Assembly (NCBI GenBank): GCA_002437495.1
Contig: DJQA01000001.1
Coordinates: 78,547-142,546 of the forward strand
Length of the DNA stretch: 64,000 nucleotides
Origin: Prevotellaceae bacterium UBA6398
GTDB taxonomy: Bacteria > Bacteroidota > Bacteroidia > Bacteroidales > Bacteroidaceae
Direction of reading: 5' to 3'
Shown here piece after piece: positions 1-8,975 of the stretch; within the stretch, counting starts at the first letter, position 1, and each line of letters begins with the position of its first letter. The notes under the pieces were generated by a model, which was given only the letters and a program-made list of their open reading frames with translations, was not told the DNA's origin and did not search any database. Made by a program: the position numbers and the translations under genes.

Positions 1-56
1 TCGGTTTCAAGGCATACATAAAGAAATAAACGGCATTTGCACAATAAAGAGGCAGC

Positions 57-93
57 AAACGGCTTGCAGGCAGACAGCCCGCAAGCCGTTTTT
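57..93 (+). terminator. Intrinsic terminator-like hairpin
   Basis: A 10-bp stem (AACGGCTTGC paired with GCAAGCCGTT) with a 13-nt loop is followed by TTT. It probably ends a transcript entering from the left, whose gene lies outside the window. The rest of the gap up to position 419 holds repeat element copy 1 and no convincing gene. Confidence 0.7.
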
Positions 94-177
94 CATCCGT
101 CAGGACTTAAAATCCGCCCCATACGCGGATTTTGCCGCAAGTCTCTGGTTTTCACAGCATTGCACCGCCATAAGAAG

Positions 178-312
178 ATTTTGTAAGTTGTTGTATTTCA
201 AAAGTTTGCAAAGGCAAAAATTAGGTCTGATGTAGTTTTTTCTATGTCAGACCTAATTTTTTCTACATCAGACATAATTTTTCCGATATACGATGTAGTT
301 TTCGGGATGTAT
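178..312 (-). repeat. 21-bp phased array element, copy 1
   Basis: Four units at 21-bp period occupy 216-298. Read on the minus strand, the array runs toward the A/T tract near 216-221, and the conserved tail covers about 178-215. The terminal unit reads TACATCAGACC. The -1 unit (TAGGTCTGACATA) is the most divergent of the set. A CCGAAAA leader precedes the first unit, as in several other copies. It lies upstream of the DXS-family gene. Confidence 0.85.
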
Positions 313-419
313 GGTAAGCGCCGCGCAAATGGGCACATAACAAATTTTCCGTGGCACACCCACGGCATACTTTTTGTTGTTTTGCTACAAGGAAAATATA
401 ACAGTCAAACACAATCGTT

Positions 420-2162
420 ATGTATTTGGAAAAAATCAACTCTCCTGCCGACGTGAAAGCTCTCGGCATTGACAAGCTTGATGCCCTTGCCGGCGAAGTG
501 CGCAGCCACCTGCTGCAAAAACTGTCTGACCACGGCGGCCACATAGGTCCCAACCTTGGCATGGTTGAGGCCACGGTTGCGCTGCACTATGTGTTCAATT
601 CGCCCGTTGACAAGATAGTGTTCGACGTGAGCCACCAAAGCTATGCCCACAAAATGCTGACAGGACGCAAGGACGCATTTCTCTACCCTGCCAAGTATGA
701 CGAAGTGTCGGGTTACACCGAACCATCGGAAAGCGTACACGACCAATTTGTGGTGGGCCACACATCAACATCGGTGAGCCTTGCATGCGGTCTTGCAAAG
801 GGGCGCGATTTGAAAGGCGGCAAAGAAAACGTGATAGTCGTGATAGGCGACGGCTCGCTGAGCGGCGGCGAGGCTTTCGAGGGATTTGACATGGCTGCGG
901 AGCTAAACACGAACCTGATAATCGTGGTAAACGACAACCAAATGTCGATAGCCGAAAATCACGGCGGATTGTACAAAAACCTGCAACTGCTGCGCGAAAC
1001 CGGCGGCAAGGCGCAATGCAACCTGTTCAAGGCTTTGGGGCTCGACTATATGTATGTGGCCGACGGCAACAACGTAAAAGCCCTTGTTGACGCACTCCAA
1101 AAAGTAAAGAACACAACCCACCCCGTGGTTGTGCACATCAACACCTTGAAAGGTAAGGGCTACCGTTTTGCAGAGGAGCAAAAGGAGCGTTTTCATTGGG
1201 GATACCCGTTTGTCATGGAGACCGGCGAAACAAAAAAGGAATACCAATTCGGCCCGGATTTTGGCACCCACACGGCACAAATACTGCTCGGGGAAATGAA
1301 AAAAGACCCCGATGTTGTGGTGCTTACCGCAGGAACACCGGGAATATGGGGCTGGAATCCGGAAATGCGCAAAAAAGCCGGCAAACAATTTGTTGACGTT
1401 GGCATTGCCGAAGAAACGGCGGTGGCAATGTCGAGCGCATTGGCCAAGCGAGGGGCAAAACCCGTGTTCGGGGTTCTAAGCTCGTTCATACAGCGCACCT
1501 ACGACCAACTATCGCAAGACCTGTGCATAAACAATAACCCCGCAACGATAATTGTATTCGGCGGCACAATAACAGGGCATAACGATGTAACCCATCTGGG
1601 GTTCTACGACATAACGCTGCTATGCAACATCCCCAACATGGTATATCTCGCCCCAACCTGCAAGGCGGAATACGACGCAATGCTACGCTGGTCAATCCGC
1701 CAGACGGAGCATCCCGTGGCAATACGAGTACCTAACGTTCCCCTTGAAAGCACAAACGACACTGTGGCCGAAGAAAGCTACAGCGACCTTAACCGATACC
1801 AAATTACGCACAAGGGCCGCGAAATTGCCATACTCGGGCTTGGCGGCTTCTATGCGCTGGCACAAAAAGTGGCGGAAAAATATAAGGAGAAAGGTATTGA
1901 CGCAACCGTAATCAACCCGCGTTTCATAACAGGACTTGACACAGCGACGCTGAAATACCTGCAAAACGAACACCACACCGTAATAACCCTTGAGGACGGG
2001 CAGTTGGATGGCGGATGGGGCGAAAAAATTGCACGGTTCTATGGCAACACTTCGATGAAAGTGCGCTGCTACGGGGCACGCAAGGAGTTCGTTGACCGCT
2101 TTAACTATGACGAAATACTGAAAAGCAACCACCTCACCGCCGAACAAATTGTTGAAGACTGA
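420..2162 (+). CDS. dxs: 1-deoxy-D-xylulose-5-phosphate synthase family protein
   Basis: A 580-residue thiamine-diphosphate enzyme of the DXS family, which condenses pyruvate and glyceraldehyde 3-phosphate at the entry to the MEP isoprenoid pathway. Seen: the DXS-type FDVSHQ segment (about 69-72), VGHTSTSVS (112-120), the diphosphate motif GDGSLSGGE (143-151) closed by NDNQ (171-174), the catalytic glutamate region VGIAEE (327-332), and QRTYDQ typical of DXS. It is 40-60 residues shorter than usual DXS (about 620-640), so it may be the second, shorter DXS-like paralogue found in some Bacteroidales. Cytosolic. It stands alone, ends at a bidirectional terminator, and no other MEP gene is nearby. 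Family is certain; exact substrate less so. Confidence 0.8.
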   Translation: MYLEKINSPADVKALGIDKLDALAGEVRSHLLQKLSDHGGHIGPNLGMVEATVALHYVFNSPVDKIVFDVSHQSYAHKMLTGRKDAFLYPAKYDEVSGYTEPSESVHDQFVVGHTSTSVSLACGLAKGRDLKGGKENVIVVIGDGSLSGGEAFEGFDMAAELNTNLIIVVNDNQMSIAENHGGLYKNLQLLRETGGKAQCNLFKALGLDYMYVADGNNVKALVDALQKVKNTTHPVVVHINTLKGKGYRFAEEQKERFHWGYPFVMETGETKKEYQFGPDFGTHTAQILLGEMKKDPDVVVLTAGTPGIWGWNPEMRKKAGKQFVDVGIAEETAVAMSSALAKRGAKPVFGVLSSFIQRTYDQLSQDLCINNNPATIIVFGGTITGHNDVTHLGFYDITLLCNIPNMVYLAPTCKAEYDAMLRWSIRQTEHPVAIRVPNVPLESTNDTVAEESYSDLNRYQITHKGREIAILGLGGFYALAQKVAEKYKEKGIDATVINPRFITGLDTATLKYLQNEHHTVITLEDGQLDGGWGEKIARFYGNTSMKVRCYGARKEFVDRFNYDEILKSNHLTAEQIVED

Positions 2163-2205
2163 CCATTGCAAAAGTTTGTGCGCATAGCTTGAATAATCTA
2201 CAAAT

Positions 2206-2243
2206 ATCCCCGCTGTACATTATGAACGGCGGGGATTGTTTTT
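2206..2243. terminator. Bidirectional terminator
   Basis: ATCCCCGCTG pairs with CGGCGGGGAT (one G-T pair) around an 11-nt loop, followed by TGTTTTT. It sits between the convergent DXS-family gene and the transporter gene and can serve both. Confidence 0.8.
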
Positions 2244-2281
2244 GCTGCGCAGTTTGGAATTTGCTGCAAAAGCCTTTGTTT

Positions 2282-3943
2282 CTATACAAATATCATTATC
2301 AGCATTTGCGCAATTATCACCCTTACGAACATTCCAAGAGGATATACCGAGGCATAGCTTACGCTCGCCGTGTCGCCTTTCAAAGTGTCGTTGGCGTATG
2401 ACAGAGCCATGGGATTTGCCATACTGCCGCACAGTATGCCGCAAATGGTGCCAAAATCGTATCGTCTGGTCTTTAACGCAACAAGCCCGAGAATAAACAC
2501 CGGCAACACTGTTATAAGCAGCCCTAACCCCACCCACATTGCACCCTCGGGGCGCACCACGGTGGCAAAGAAGCCCTTTCCGGCATCAAGCCCCAAACAG
2601 GCAAGATATACCGACAGCCCGAACCTACGCAGCATAAGCGACGCACTGCGCGTTGTGTAGGATATGAAATGCAGTTTGGGACCGAGCGCACCAACAAGTA
2701 TTCCCATAATAATAGGACCGCCCGCCACGCCGAGGCGAATGGGTGTGTCCATGCCGGGAATGCTTATAGGAACAGTGCCGAGCGCAAGCCCGAGAACAAT
2801 ACCAAGGAATATGCTGCCTATATTCGGCTCGCTGAGAGTTTTTACCGAGTTGCCGAAAAACTGCTCCACGTTGTTCACCGCCTCGTGGCGGCCCACCACC
2901 GTAACACGGTCGCCATATTGCAGGCGAAGGTCGTCGGTGGCAAGCAGCTTAATATCGCCGCGCGTTATTCGGCTTACGTTCACATTATAAGTGTTTCGCA
3001 ACTGCAATTGTCCCAGCACTTTCCCATTCAAAGCCGTGCGCGTAACCACAAGTGTGCGGCTCTCCACATCGGCATCAATGGCGTTCCAGTCGATTTTATC
3101 CTTATTCCAGTCGGTCTCCACCCTTTTCCCGAACAAAAGCTCCATTGCCCGTTCGTCCTCGCGTGTGGTTACAACAAGCACCTTGTCGGCAACTTTAAGC
3201 ACCGTGTCGGCTTTGGGCACAATAACTTCCTTGCCGCGCCAGAGCCGCGAGATTATAAATTTGCGATGGGTCATCTGCACCACTTGTACGATGGTTTTTC
3301 CCTCTATGGCAGGGTTTATTATCTCCAGCTCGGCTATATACGTATGGTTGTCTTCCGTGAGCGGCTTCACTTCAAGGTCGCCGGGGCGCACGAAAAACCT
3401 GCGCAGCAACATCATGGCAAAAATCACTCCAACCACACCGAGAGGATAAGTTACCGCCGTTGCCAGCGCAAGGCTCTTGCCCGAAACTCCCAAATGTTCC
3501 AGTGCCTGGTTTGCCGCGCCAAGAGCGGGCGTGTTTGTTGTTGCGCCGCAAAGTACCCCCACCATATCGGGCAGCCTTACCCCCGTTAGCGGCACAAGCA
3601 CAAGTGCGAGCAATGTGCCAGCAACTATAACACCAAGCCCCCACAGGTTGAGTGCTATGCCCTCGTGCCTTAGCGAGCCGAAGAAGTTCGGCCCCACGTG
3701 TAAGCCGAGGGTGTAAACAAACAAAGCAAGCCCGAATGTTTCGGCGTAATCGAGCACACGCGGGTCTAAGTCCAGCCCGACGTGTCCGGCAAGTATTCCT
3801 ATGAAAAATACGAAGGCAATTCCCAAGGACACACCTTTTACACGCACTTTGCCTAACGCCATGCCTGCGGCTACTATCAGAGACACCACCACTACCGCCT
3901 GGGCCGAGGAGTGTATGTCCAAAAGCTGTTCCAGCCATTCCAT
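2282..3943 (-). CDS. YidE/AspT-type putative transporter
   Basis: A 553-residue inner-membrane protein of the aspartate:alanine antiporter-like family. The architecture is a membrane block of five or six helices (about 1-185), two cytoplasmic RCK-C/TrkA-C-type domains (about 200-370, with DKVLVVTTREDE and DRVTVVGRHEAV), and a second membrane block (about 385-553). The duplicated membrane domains with internal RCK-C domains are diagnostic of the YidE/YbjL group. The transported solute is unknown. It is a single-gene unit between two terminators. The start ATG gives MEWLEQLLDI, and a -7-like box lies about 80 nt upstream. Confidence 0.85.
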   Translation of the reverse strand: MEWLEQLLDIHSSAQAVVVVSLIVAAGMALGKVRVKGVSLGIAFVFFIGILAGHVGLDLDPRVLDYAETFGLALFVYTLGLHVGPNFFGSLRHEGIALNLWGLGVIVAGTLLALVLVPLTGVRLPDMVGVLCGATTNTPALGAANQALEHLGVSGKSLALATAVTYPLGVVGVIFAMMLLRRFFVRPGDLEVKPLTEDNHTYIAELEIINPAIEGKTIVQVVQMTHRKFIISRLWRGKEVIVPKADTVLKVADKVLVVTTREDERAMELLFGKRVETDWNKDKIDWNAIDADVESRTLVVTRTALNGKVLGQLQLRNTYNVNVSRITRGDIKLLATDDLRLQYGDRVTVVGRHEAVNNVEQFFGNSVKTLSEPNIGSIFLGIVLGLALGTVPISIPGMDTPIRLGVAGGPIIMGILVGALGPKLHFISYTTRSASLMLRRFGLSVYLACLGLDAGKGFFATVVRPEGAMWVGLGLLITVLPVFILGLVALKTRRYDFGTICGILCGSMANPMALSYANDTLKGDTASVSYASVYPLGMFVRVIIAQMLIMIFV

Positions 3944-4022
3944 CGCGCTAAATATTCTGTTTTCCTGTGTCGTAAATGTGTGTGCGGCAGCTGTACATGG
4001 CGCACGCTACCTAATGCTGCTG

Positions 4023-4030
4023 CAAAATTA
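4023..4030 (-). promoter_or_regulatory. -7 box (TAATTTTG) for the YidE-type transporter
   Basis: An exact match to TAnnTTTG on the minus strand, 79 nt before the ATG at 3943. No good -33 TTTG is seen at the usual distance, so the call rests on the -7 box alone. Confidence 0.45.
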
Positions 4031-4071
4031 CGAAATAATTGCAATATGCACGCCCTCGGTTTCTGTTTGCG

Positions 4072-4110
4072 CAAAAACGGCTGCCGATTTGTGCCGGCAG
4101 CCGTTTTTTA
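4072..4110 (-). terminator. Intrinsic terminator of the TPR gene
   Basis: A long stem (AAAAACGGCTGCCG with CGGCAGCCGTTTTTT) with a short loop lies just after the stop of the TPR gene. The stem is symmetric with a T-run on either strand. Confidence 0.85.
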
Positions 4111-4130
4111 TGCTTTGATTTGTTGTGCTC

Positions 4131-5579
4131 TTACTTTGAGACAAGCTTTAGAATGGTGTTTGCAAGTTTGTCGTTGGGGTCGAGGGCAAGCGTCTTTTCG
4201 CAATACTGCTTTGACAGGTCGTTTTGATCTTTCTTCATATAGTAGAATGCCAGGTAGCGGTTTGCTTCCTTTTTGTATGAAACGTTACCTTCGCCGTCGC
4301 CAAGACGTTTGAGAGCCTCTTCGTAATATGCCTTTGCCGCATCGTTTGCGTTCGAAGGGTCAACAAGCAGGTTTATACGCGCCCTCCAGAACGGACCGTA
4401 GTAAAGATCTTTCTTGCGTTCGCCAAGTTGCGCAAATATCTTGTCGCCTTCTTGAATGTAGCCGGTCTTTTTGTCGGCAGGTGTAGCTTCATCGCTTGCA
4501 GCCTGATAGTAAATTTTGCCAAGGTTCAAAAGGTCTATTGCCCCGAACTCTGCGCCTGTCGAGTCTGCATAGGCTTTGTAATATTTTATGGCGTTGTCGT
4601 AATCGAGTGCCTCGGCATACACATCTGAAAGGTCTTTGTATAGCGATATATCGCTTTTCTTTGCCTTGTCTTTCATCTCAACAGCCTTTTGAAGGTGTTC
4701 GATGGCTTCTTTCACCATTTTCATGTTGCTTTCCAGACGGCCGAGGTAGGTATAGTCGCGATAGTTGTACATTGTGTCGTTGTACTGGCCAAAGAGCTTG
4801 TCTTTGTCGGCAAGCGCCTTGTCGTATTGTTTTTCCTCCACCTCCGAGTAGAAGCGTATGCGGTTAAGTGCTATGTTCTTGGGGTCTTTAGCCAGCGCGC
4901 TTTCGGCAACTTTCTGAGCATCGGCATAGTTGGTGTCGGCGAAAAGCGATATGGCATACTCCTGAAGCACAGACACAGACGGGTTTTTCTCTATTTCAAG
5001 ATATTTCTTGTACGATGCCACGGCTGCCTTAATATCGGCGGTTTTGTAATAAAGCTGTGCAAGTCCCAGGTTTGTTTCCGGAAGGTCGGGTGCAAAATTC
5101 TTTAGTTCCGATAGAGCCTGAAGCGCAGTCTGCGGGTCGCCGTTCTTAAACACTTCGGCTTTCTTCAAATAAAGTTCGACTATTTCGGGATCGTAGTTGA
5201 GAGCCTCATCGTATTTCTGCACTGCCTCGCCCCATTTTTTTTGCCGGCTGGCCAAATCGCCGGCGAGCATAAGTCCGGGAACATATTTTTCGTCCTTGCT
5301 GTAAAGGCGGTTGGCTGTTTCTTGTGCCATGGCATATTCTTTTTTGTCAAGGAAATAATAGCCTATGGCGGCGAGAGCCTCGCTGTCTTTTTTCTTGGCC
5401 ATCTGCTTCACGGCATCCTTTATCTTTTCGGGATTTGCCTTGTAGGCCTGCAGGGCGGCATCTGCATCCGCTGTGAGTTCGGGGGTTATCGCCGGCTTGG
5501 TAAAACGTTTCTGCGCCGACACGCTTGAAGTTGCAAGCATCGCAAAAGCAGCGAACGCTGCCAAAAACAATTTCTTCAT
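4131..5579 (-). CDS. Secreted tetratricopeptide-repeat protein
   Basis: A 482-residue periplasmic TPR protein of unknown partner. I chose the start at 5579 because it places a clean signal peptide (MKKLFLAAFAAFAMLATSSVSA, cut before QKR) at the N-terminus; an in-frame start at 5621 would put 14 charged and asparagine-rich residues in front. The mature protein is nearly all helical repeats with the W-G-Y-A-P spacing of TPRs, for example KKWGEAVQKYDEALNYDPE, with at least six recognisable repeats. Similar TPR genes in Bacteroidales often follow the exbB-exbD-tonB-pstS-like cluster; here it is about 17 kb away from that cluster. A TATATTTG -7 box lies about 70 nt upstream. Confidence 0.8.
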   Translation of the reverse strand: MKKLFLAAFAAFAMLATSSVSAQKRFTKPAITPELTADADAALQAYKANPEKIKDAVKQMAKKKDSEALAAIGYYFLDKKEYAMAQETANRLYSKDEKYVPGLMLAGDLASRQKKWGEAVQKYDEALNYDPEIVELYLKKAEVFKNGDPQTALQALSELKNFAPDLPETNLGLAQLYYKTADIKAAVASYKKYLEIEKNPSVSVLQEYAISLFADTNYADAQKVAESALAKDPKNIALNRIRFYSEVEEKQYDKALADKDKLFGQYNDTMYNYRDYTYLGRLESNMKMVKEAIEHLQKAVEMKDKAKKSDISLYKDLSDVYAEALDYDNAIKYYKAYADSTGAEFGAIDLLNLGKIYYQAASDEATPADKKTGYIQEGDKIFAQLGERKKDLYYGPFWRARINLLVDPSNANDAAKAYYEEALKRLGDGEGNVSYKKEANRYLAFYYMKKDQNDLSKQYCEKTLALDPNDKLANTILKLVSK

Positions 5580-5652
5580 ATTATTATTGTAGTAAAAACC
5601 TTTTTTCTGTTTGCGGTACACACATGTTTGCAGTACTATCGCTTTGAGTGCG

Positions 5653-5660
5653 CAAATATA
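5653..5660 (-). promoter_or_regulatory. -7 box (TATATTTG) for the TPR gene
   Basis: An exact TAnnTTTG match on the minus strand, 73 nt before the chosen ATG at 5579. No clear -33 element is seen. Confidence 0.5.
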
Positions 5661-5758
5661 ATGATTTTATTCCTAACATGAGCCTTTTGACAGGTTTTTT
5701 AATATAATGTGGCATTTTGAAAATCACGCGCTTTTTAAGCGTTTTCGGATATTATTGC

Positions 5759-5766
5759 TAATTTTG
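5759..5766 (+). promoter_or_regulatory. -7 box (TAATTTTG) for the small-protein/crcB operon
   Basis: An exact TAnnTTTG match 28 nt before the ATG at 5795. Its position supports transcription of the small upstream gene together with crcB. Confidence 0.55.
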
Positions 5767-5794
5767 CCCTAAATAAGACAACGATACACAAACC

Positions 5795-6004
5795 ATGCCG
5801 GACGGAAAAGCAGACAGGCACATATTGCCAAGCAACAGCTACCGCAGCGGGCTGCGCGCCGGACGCGCCGCAGAGCGCTGCCGTGCCAACGAGGCGTTTG
5901 CAAGGCTCATTGATAGCGAGAACATAGCAAAGGGCGAAGAGGCGGAACGGCTCAGACAGATATTCGCCGGAATGCTGGCGCAGGCTGAAAACAACAAACC
6001 TTAG
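5795..6004 (+). CDS. Small hypothetical protein upstream of crcB
   Basis: A 69-residue basic, probably soluble helical protein that I do not recognise. It has a Ser/Arg-rich N-terminus (NSYRSGLRAGRAAER) and a C-terminal segment of acidic and basic residues (AKGEEAERLRQIFAG) with no signal peptide, membrane segment or cysteine beyond one. It is supported as a gene by the -7 box 28 nt upstream and by its stop lying 3 nt before the crcB start, which implies translational coupling. No fluoride-riboswitch consensus was found in its leader. Confidence 0.6.
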   Translation: MPDGKADRHILPSNSYRSGLRAGRAAERCRANEAFARLIDSENIAKGEEAERLRQIFAGMLAQAENNKP

Positions 6005-6007
6005 CCC

Positions 6008-6391
6008 ATGTTAAAGACTATACTCGCCATTGGGCTCGGAGGATTTGCGGGCAGTGTGTTGCGATATCTTGTTTCGTGCCTCACCGCCAATGCCAACATT
6101 GCAAACTTTCCGCTGGGCACACTGGCGGTAAATGTTTTAGGATGCTTTGCGCTCGGACTGCTAACCGGGATTTTCGAACGCACAGACACTCTTTCGCCCG
6201 AGCTGCGAATGCTGCTTACAACCGGTATGTGCGGAGGTTTCACAACGTTCTCCACTTTCATGGGCGAAAACTTCAACATGGCGCGTAACGGGCAGTTCGC
6301 GCTGCTGGCGGCATACCTCGTAATAAGCCTTGCCGTTGGCTTCGCGCTTTTCTTTGCCGGTTACGCCCTTTCGACAAAAGCCGTTTCATAA
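6008..6391 (+). CDS. crcB: Fluoride ion channel CrcB/Fluc
   Basis: A 127-residue inner-membrane protein with four helices that forms dual-topology dimers exporting fluoride. Seen: GGFAGSVLRY (about 11-20), the pore asparagine motif GTLAVNVLG (37-45), and the GMCGGFTTFSTF motif (73-84) containing the break in helix 3 and the phenylalanine-rich track. The length is normal for a single-domain Fluc. It follows the small hypothetical gene by 3 nt and ends 19 nt from the convergent TonB-domain gene. Confidence 0.92.
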   Translation: MLKTILAIGLGGFAGSVLRYLVSCLTANANIANFPLGTLAVNVLGCFALGLLTGIFERTDTLSPELRMLLTTGMCGGFTTFSTFMGENFNMARNGQFALLAAYLVISLAVGFALFFAGYALSTKAVS

Positions 6392-6410
6392 TTTCCCTAT
6401 ATCCGATTTT

Positions 6411-7223
6411 TCAGTCTGTCTGAAACCTTATGGGGATGGTGTACCACACGGCAACCGCACGCCCGTCCTGTACGCCGGGGGTGAACTTTGGCAGACTTCG
6501 CACCACGCGCTCCGCCTCGCGGTCGCAATTCGGGTCAAGTTTTTTGAGAACCTGCACTTTTCCCACGCTTCCGTCCGCTTCCACCACAAAGCGCAGCATA
6601 ACCAAGCCCTGCACTCCCTGTCCGGGTGATGCCGCCGGGTATTCAAGATGTGCGGCAATATATTCAAGCATCGCCTCCTCGCCTCCGGGGAACGAGGGCA
6701 TTTTGTCCACCACCGTGTAAACTTTTTCCTCCGCCGCGCTCTCCACCGCCCCGCGTGCAAACGTTTCCGTTTCGGCACCGGCCTTGCGGCGGTGTTCCCC
6801 ATAGCTTTTTCGGGCTTCACGCTTTAGTTTTTCCATCCTCTCGTCATAATCATAAGGTTTCCCCACCCTTTCACTGCGGGCATAAGACGGAGTTGGCTGC
6901 GTGTCCCCACTGTCGGTTACCGCGTACTCATCGGTAACGAGCGGACTGTAATCACTTTCTTCCTGCTGTGCCGGGGAATGAGACAACGAAAAGGCAACGA
7001 AAACCGCACAGCACACGAAAACCATCAGGGCCACGGTCTTTGCCGGACCGCTCCTGCGCCGGGGACGCACCGTATTGCGCACGGCGGGACTTTCGTCCAC
7101 AGGAACAAGAACATCACCGCCTTTGCGGGACTTCAACAACGAGCGGACAAAAAGCACAGCCGCCACTACGGCGAGCGCAACCAGCACGCCGGCAAAAAAA
7201 CTGTTATCAGAGAGAATGTTCAT
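6411..7223 (-). CDS. TonB C-terminal domain protein with two N-terminal membrane helices
   Basis: A 270-residue envelope protein. Two hydrophobic segments (about 8-28 and 63-83) flank a basic cytosolic loop, followed by a charged linker and a C-terminal TonB domain (about 170-270). That domain begins at the MPSFPGGEEA signature and ends AVAVWYTIPIRF. TonB proteins carry proton-motive-force energy to outer-membrane receptors, normally with one N-terminal helix, so the extra helix is unusual and may indicate a different partner. The C-terminal domain closely resembles the TonB encoded at 23078-23899. No exbB or exbD gene is adjacent. Confidence 0.82.
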   Translation of the reverse strand: MNILSDNSFFAGVLVALAVVAAVLFVRSLLKSRKGGDVLVPVDESPAVRNTVRPRRRSGPAKTVALMVFVCCAVFVAFSLSHSPAQQEESDYSPLVTDEYAVTDSGDTQPTPSYARSERVGKPYDYDERMEKLKREARKSYGEHRRKAGAETETFARGAVESAAEEKVYTVVDKMPSFPGGEEAMLEYIAAHLEYPAASPGQGVQGLVMLRFVVEADGSVGKVQVLKKLDPNCDREAERVVRSLPKFTPGVQDGRAVAVWYTIPIRFQTD

Positions 7224-7246
7224 GGCATTACAAAATTAGTTTCACA

Positions 7247-7254
7247 CAAATATA
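7247..7254 (-). promoter_or_regulatory. -7 box (TATATTTG) for the TonB-domain gene
   Basis: An exact TAnnTTTG match on the minus strand 23 nt before the ATG at 7223. A second match (TAATTTTG at 7231-7238) lies closer to the start. No convincing -33 was found for either. Confidence 0.45.
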
Positions 7255-7302
7255 CGCATTTCATGCCAAAGAAACCTCATGGCGCATCCCGCTCCGCAGA
7301 AT

Positions 7303-7422
7303 TTATGTCTGACATGGGAAAAACTACATAGGACATAGGAAAAATTATGTCTGATATAATCCGGACTACATCAGACCTTTTTTCGCCATTTGCAAACATC
7401 AGAAAAACAAACCGTTACAAAA
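7303..7422 (+). repeat. 21-bp phased array element, copy 2
   Basis: Four units at exact 21-bp period (7303-7383), then the T-tract and the conserved tail CGCCATTTGCAAAC... to about 7422. The -1 unit is in the CTG orientation (TATGTCTGATATA) and the -2 unit reads TACATAGGACATA. It lies in the divergent gap between the TonB-domain gene and the subtilase gene, a place where a terminator is not expected. Confidence 0.9.
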
Positions 7423-7535
7423 AAGCCGCATTTTCGGCGCAATTCATTGTGTTTCAAACGTATGGCGAAAAACCTCCTGTATTGGGGAATTTGGTGAGCC
7501 TGAACGAAAAAATGGAGGCGCAACCAGCACAGTCC

Positions 7536-7566
7536 TTTCCGCTTTCTGCAAAAAATGCTAACTTTG
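7536..7566 (+). promoter_or_regulatory. Promoter of the subtilase/xse operon
   Basis: TAACTTTG at 7559-7566 is a perfect -7 box; TTTC at 7536-7539 with a 19-bp spacer is a near match to the -33 TTTG. The ATG is 38 nt downstream of the -7 box. Confidence 0.6.
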
Positions 7567-7604
7567 AAGCCCGATAAGCAATTTTCATTTTCAACACGTA
7601 TGCA

Positions 7605-8975
7605 ATGAAGATAAAAAACATAATATTCTGTGCGGTTGTATCCCCGCTACTGCTCACACCCCATGCGGCGCACGCCCAGAAAAGCGTTTATAAATACCGC
7701 GTGTATTTCAAGGACAAAAAAGAATCTCCCTACAGCAAGGGCAAGCCCGAAGCCTTTCTATCGCATAAGGCACTGCAACGCCGCGCAAAATGGGGCATAA
7801 AAATCGATGAGCACGATATGCCCGTAAGCCCGGCATACACAAGGCGCATAGCCCAAGAGGGGGCGAAAGTGCTGTGCCTTAGCAAATGGAACAACACGGC
7901 CCTTGTACAGGGCGACAGCGCAAAGCTCGAAAGCCTTGCAAAGCTGCCGTTTGTGAGCAAGGTGCAAAAAGTTTTCAACTTAAAGGAGAATGACATTACC
8001 GAGCCCTCGCGCTTTGACTTTCTGAACGACTCAACCGCGCTTACTTCCGAATACTACGGCTACGCAAGCGCCCAAATTAAAATGCTCAACGGCGAAAAGC
8101 TTCACAACCTCGGCTTTCGCGGGAAAGGCATGACGATAGCCGTAATAGATGGCGGATTTTGCAATGCCGACACCGTGAAACTTTTGGACAACGTGAAAAT
8201 TCTCGGAACGCACAACTTTGTGCGCCCCATGCGAAGCGTTTATGCCGAAAACCAACACGGCACCAACGTGCTTTCGTGCATGGGTGCCAACAAGCCTGGT
8301 AGCATTGTGGGCACGGCACCCGATGCAGAATACTGGCTGCTTGTGAGCGAGGACACATACACCGAAAGCCCCGCCGAGCAGGACACATGGGCGGCGGCAC
8401 TGGAGTTTGCCGACAGCGTGGGGGCCGATGTAGTGAACAGCTCGCTGGGCTACAACCTATACGACGACTCTACGATGAACGTAAAATACAACGAACTTGA
8501 CGGCAAAACCCACCTTATAAGCCGCAGCGCATCGCTTGCGGCATCACGCGGAATATTGGTTGTGAACAGCGCCGGCAATTCCGGCAACGACCCATGGGAA
8601 CGTATAGGCGTGCCGGCCGATGCCCGAAACATACTTACCGTAGGGGCTGTGCTTACGCCCAACCGCCAAGCCTCGTTCACCTCGCGCGGATTTTCAGCCG
8701 ATGGAAGGGTTAAGCCCGATGTTTCGGCACGCGGCGTATTCTCGTCCGTGGTAAGGGCAAACGGGCGCATAGGCTACGCCAACGGCACATCGTTCTCCTC
8801 GCCGATAACGGCGGGAATGGCGGCCTGCCTGATGCAAGCACTGCCAAAGCTCAAACCAACCGAAATCATAGAGCTGCTGCACGAATGCGGCGACCGAAAC
8901 GAATACCCCGACAATATTTTCGGCTACGGGGTGCCAAACTACTACAAGGCATACAACAAGGCAAACCGCAAATGA
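7605..8975 (+). CDS. Secreted S8 family serine peptidase (subtilase)
   Basis: A 456-residue subtilisin-like protease. It has a signal peptide (about 1-24, ending PHAAHA), an N-terminal prodomain-like region (to about 150) and a subtilase domain. The catalytic Asp is in AVIDGG (D182), His in QHGTNV (H218), the oxyanion Asn in NSAGNSG (N324) and the nucleophile Ser in NGTSFSSP (S396), so the triad is intact. There is no C-terminal sorting domain. It probably acts in the periplasm or at the cell surface; the substrate is unknown. Its stop overlaps the xseA start (ATGA), so it is probably co-transcribed with xseA-xseB. Confidence 0.9.
   Translation: MKIKNIIFCAVVSPLLLTPHAAHAQKSVYKYRVYFKDKKESPYSKGKPEAFLSHKALQRRAKWGIKIDEHDMPVSPAYTRRIAQEGAKVLCLSKWNNTALVQGDSAKLESLAKLPFVSKVQKVFNLKENDITEPSRFDFLNDSTALTSEYYGYASAQIKMLNGEKLHNLGFRGKGMTIAVIDGGFCNADTVKLLDNVKILGTHNFVRPMRSVYAENQHGTNVLSCMGANKPGSIVGTAPDAEYWLLVSEDTYTESPAEQDTWAAALEFADSVGADVVNSSLGYNLYDDSTMNVKYNELDGKTHLISRSASLAASRGILVVNSAGNSGNDPWERIGVPADARNILTVGAVLTPNRQASFTSRGFSADGRVKPDVSARGVFSSVVRANGRIGYANGTSFSSPITAGMAACLMQALPKLKPTEIIELLHECGDRNEYPDNIFGYGVPNYYKAYNKANRK

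Noticed and set aside
2669..3589. 306-residue open frame on the plus strand opposite the transporter gene
   Set aside because: It is antisense to a clearly conserved membrane protein, with biased His/Ala-rich content and no recognised motif.
5767..5794. Fluoride riboswitch before the crcB operon
   Set aside because: The leader is only about 28 nt and has no match to the conserved crcB-motif core.
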